Shown here piece after piece: positions 6,191 to 7,360 of a stretch of DNA of 7,360 nt; position 1 is the first letter of the stretch; the number at the start of each line of letters is the position of its first letter. The stretch is from CAYOYH01 sp964408165 (GTDB lineage Bacteria > Patescibacteriota > Saccharimonadia > Saccharimonadales > CAYOYH01). Under the pieces are notes generated by a model. It made no database searches. It saw only the letters and a list, made by a program, of their open reading frames with translations, and was not told where the DNA came from. Where the stretch lies: NCBI GenBank assembly GCA_964408165.1, contig CAYOYH010000037.1, positions 1-7,360 on the forward strand, read 5' to 3'. Position numbers and translations under genes: made by a program.

Positions 6191-6206
6191 ATTATATCAG
6201 ATTATA
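6191..6206 (-). promoter_or_regulatory. Two tandem TATAAT boxes upstream of tRNA-Thr(GGU)
   Basis: On the minus strand perfect TATAAT hexamers lie at 6206-6201 and 6196-6191, 30-40 bases before the tRNA. A TAAAAT at 6180-6175 is nearer. None has a strong -35 box, so which one is used is unclear. Confidence 0.4.
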
Positions 6207-6219
6207 GCTGGTGTTGGCA

Positions 6220-6248
6220 TTGCCCTTTACATCTGTTTTTGATACTAT
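6220..6248 (+). promoter_or_regulatory. Probable promoter of the tRNA-Thr/tRNA-Tyr pair
   Basis: -35-like TTGCCC (6220-6225) and -10-like TACTAT (6243-6248) are spaced 17 bases, 19 bases before the first tRNA. Each hexamer matches the consensus only partly. Confidence 0.4.
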
Positions 6249-6267
6249 TTCCTGCGTCCAGGCAGAT

Positions 6268-6344
6268 GCCGGCATAGCTCAGTTGGCTAGAGCAACGGTT
6301 TTGTAAACCGTAGGTCGTGGGTTCGAATCCCTCTGCCGGCTCCA
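6268..6344 (+). tRNA. tRNA-Thr (anticodon UGU)
   Basis: Acceptor GCCGGCA pairs with TGCCGGC. The D arm is AGCTCAGTTGGCTAGAGC. The anticodon stem ACGGT/ACCGT holds loop TTTGTAA, giving anticodon TGT (6302-6304). The T arm reads GTGGGTTCGAATCCC with a slightly imperfect stem, and a discriminator T plus CCA are encoded. tRNA-Tyr follows after 12 bases, so both probably come from one transcript. Confidence 0.93.
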
Positions 6345-6356
6345 TTCATATTTTTT

Positions 6357-6443
6357 GCTGGGATAGCGAAGCGGTCAAACGCAGCAGACTGTAAATCTGC
6401 CGGCCTAGTGCCTACGTAGGTTCGAGTCCTACTCCCAGCACCA
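6357..6443 (+). tRNA. tRNA-Tyr (anticodon GUA)
   Basis: Acceptor GCTGGGA/TCCCAGC with discriminator A and encoded CCA. Anticodon stem GCAGA/TCTGC holds loop CTGTAAA, so the anticodon is GTA (6391-6393). The long variable arm CCGGCCTAGTGCCTACG marks a class II tRNA as expected for bacterial tRNA-Tyr, and the T loop is TTCGAGT. It is the last gene before the AT-rich region. Confidence 0.94.
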
Positions 6444-6476
6444 AACTAAATGCACCCCTTGGGGTGTACTTAGTTT
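6443..6476 (+). terminator. Long hairpin after tRNA-Tyr, likely terminator
   Basis: AAACTAA and TGCACCC pair with GGGTGTA and TTAGTTT around a CTTG loop. This gives about 14 bp with one A/C mismatch and one G-T pair. The stem begins on the last base of the encoded CCA. Only TTTA follows, not a long T run, so it may be a bidirectional or processing hairpin. Its downstream arm is also where the acquired-looking sequence starts. Confidence 0.55.
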
Positions 6477-6581
6477 ATGTTAGGACGAAGAACCGTTCTT
6501 ACAAAGCAAGAGGGAGACGAGGAAAAAGATTTGACGAAGTGTCTGGAAGCTTGTGAAAACTCTTGGAAAAAATATGAATAA
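6477..6581 (+). pseudogene. Remnant C-terminus, possibly a winged-helix regulator
   Basis: A 34-codon frame begins at an ATG touching the tRNA-Tyr hairpin and ends in TAA. Its product is hydrophilic and helical (RRTVLTKQEGDEEKDL, then LEACENSWKKYE). It reads like the end of a gene rather than a whole one: an LT..EG turn followed by a helix resembles the C-terminus of MarR or HxlR winged-helix regulators, a weak likeness only. Its stop overlaps the ATG of the next frame by eight bases, the spacing expected of two genes in an operon. HxlR regulators commonly neighbour NmrA-like oxidoreductases, which would fit. It could also be a meaningless short frame. Confidence 0.3.
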
Positions 6582-6799
6582 CAGCAAAGAACAAGTGTAT
6601 TTAGTTTTGGGTGGAGCAGGAGCGATCGGGCAATCTGTGATTACCAAATTATCACGCAAAAATCTTTCCGTAAAAGCAGTGAGGTGAAATAAAGAAGTAG
6701 AATGAGTTGAAACAATCAATGCTGATTTACGGAATTTTGACAAAGTAAAAAACAATCGTTGGAGCTGACCATATACTTGCACATAGGCTTGCCGTATAG
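6574..6799 (+). pseudogene. Rossmann-fold (NmrA-like/atypical SDR) N-terminal fragment with in-frame UGA codons
   Basis: From ATG 6574 the frame gives a nucleotide-binding Rossmann start: strand VYLVLGGAGAIGQSV with the GxxGxxG motif of extended and atypical SDR proteins, helix VITKLSRKN, strand LSVKAVR, then TGA (6685-6687), NKEVE, TGA (6703-6705) and VETINADLRNFDKVK. In NmrA-like proteins the second TGA site usually holds Gly ('..GVE.I..DL'). After VK the homology moves to the next frame, TIVGADHILA, which would be in frame if the A6 run at 6747-6752 were A5. The frame then ends at TAG 6797-6799 after about 75 codons, against 200-300 for the family. With UGA read as Gly (code 25) the protein improves, suggesting a fragment from Absconditabacteria or Gracilibacteria. 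Plain decay of a normal gene is the alternative. Confidence 0.6.
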
Positions 6800-6814
6800 T
6801 TAGTTTATGAAATT

Positions 6815-7261
6815 ATGAAAAATACCTATACAAAACTCGGCTCCATTGGAGCAATAATTGGAATAATTGCCTATGTGTTTGTGAACATTGTGGACGCCCC
6901 TGCACTTTCCGTTTTTTTATATTACACGACCGTTAATATCCTGCCAATAACAGGAGGCGAACCCTTGGTCTTTTACTGGGTGTTTGCACTTCCTCTTTTG
7001 AATAGTATTTTAATATATACTTTGTATGGACTGGGAGTTGCATTAGTAATAAAAGCCAAAGATAGGATTAAAGATGTCTTGGTTGTGTCTTTGGGGGTTA
7101 CTTTGGTCACTTTGTTTTTTGGATTACTAAATTTAGGGGAATCACTTAGTCTATTTCAAATAGCAATGAACACCTTAGCGGGATTTATGTTGATGTCTTT
7201 CATTTCTTCATTTATATTTGTTGTAATTTATCCACTCTTGCCTGAGAGTGCAAGGATTTAA
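6815..7261 (+). CDS. Four-helix membrane protein of unknown function
   Basis: This 148-residue hydrophobic protein has four likely membrane helices at about 7-25, 52-78, 87-107 and 115-139. There is a polar loop NILPITGGEP before helix 2 and a basic loop KAKDRIKD between helices 2 and 3, which probably faces the cytoplasm. I recognise no family. The ATG follows closely on the broken Rossmann-fold frame, with no strong Shine-Dalgarno. The coding sequence is visibly richer in A and T than the glycogen operon, like its neighbours on both sides, which supports a separate origin for this end of the window. It ends in TAA and is followed after 15 AT-only bases by another membrane-anchored protein on the same strand. 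Confidence 0.7.
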   Translation: MKNTYTKLGSIGAIIGIIAYVFVNIVDAPALSVFLYYTTVNILPITGGEPLVFYWVFALPLLNSILIYTLYGLGVALVIKAKDRIKDVLVVSLGVTLVTLFFGLLNLGESLSLFQIAMNTLAGFMLMSFISSFIFVVIYPLLPESARI

Positions 7262-7276
7262 AATAATAATAATATT

Positions 7277-7360
7277 ATGAAAAAAAATATTTTAATTGGA
7301 CTAACCATCATCGGAGTAGTTGGTGTTGGTTTTTTTGTTTATCAAAATAATGTATCTCAA
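7277..7360 (+). CDS. N-terminus of a membrane-anchored or secreted protein (partial)
   Basis: The frame opens with ATG and runs through the window edge for 28 codons. The product starts MKKNILIGLTIIGVVGVGFF: a short basic start, a single hydrophobic helix (about 4-22), then polar YQNNVSQ. This is a signal anchor or signal peptide; no lipobox cysteine appears in the visible part. The rest of the gene lies outside the window, so function cannot be judged. Confidence 0.6.
   Translation, partial: MKKNILIGLTIIGVVGVGFFVYQNNVSQ

Noticed and set aside
6480..6782. Minus-strand open frame of about 100 codons in the region after tRNA-Tyr
   Set aside because: Its product is rich in Leu, Phe and Ser with no family pattern, and it lies opposite the Rossmann-fold frame, which shows a clear GxxGxxG motif.
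619..7261. UGA = Gly for the whole window
   Set aside because: The glycosyltransferase ends at a UGA within a GTGA overlap with the GH57 start, a typical stop/start junction, and the core genes contain no internal UGA. Recoding is suggested only for the fragment at 6574-6799.
1..7360. CRISPR array, toxin-antitoxin pair, transposase or integrase
   Set aside because: No regularly spaced repeats and no matching protein motifs were found on either strand.

Overview
The window looks like a chromosomal segment of a Candidate Phyla Radiation (Patescibacteria) bacterium, most likely Saccharibacteria-like. This is inferred from compact genes with overlapping ends, weak Shine-Dalgarno sites, UUG/GUG starts, a small GIY-YIG protein next to tRNA sequence, and a glycogen cluster of a type known from such genomes. 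No marker gene settles the phylum. The standard genetic code fits the core genes: the glycosyltransferase ends at a UGA that overlaps the next start codon.

Left end (1-495, minus strand). An interrupted tRNA-Trp(CCA) lies next to a small GIY-YIG nuclease gene. The tRNA carries a 30-bp quasi-palindrome in its D arm and loses its T loop to a GC-rich, hairpin-rich stretch that runs off the left edge. A second copy of the tRNA 5' end, with a related palindrome in the opposite orientation, lies upstream of the nuclease gene. The arrangement looks like a mobile element inserted at a tRNA gene.

Centre (about 585-5656, plus strand). A good promoter precedes four overlapping genes: a GT-B (GT4/GT5-like) glycosyltransferase resembling glycogen synthase, a GH57 alpha-amylase-like enzyme, a GH15 glucoamylase and an unrecognised 203-residue protein. 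The first three would build an alpha-1,4-glucan, cut it internally and release glucose from its ends. The same trio is clustered in some archaea. No signal peptides are visible, so the cycle is probably cytoplasmic.

Convergent block (5653-6161, minus strand). tRNA-Thr(GGU), a PspC-domain membrane protein and ribosomal protein L33 lie close together and may be co-transcribed. Divergently, tRNA-Thr(UGU) and tRNA-Tyr(GUA) follow on the plus strand and end in a strong hairpin.

Right end (6477-7360, plus strand). Beyond tRNA-Tyr the DNA becomes visibly AT-rich. It begins with remnants of two overlapping genes. The second is a Rossmann-fold (NmrA-like/atypical SDR) N-terminus with two in-frame UGA codons, at least one at a position where glycine is expected, and a one-base frameshift at an A6 run. 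This suggests DNA from an organism that reads UGA as glycine (Absconditabacteria/Gracilibacteria, code 25), or simple decay. A four-helix membrane protein and the start of a membrane-anchored protein complete the window.
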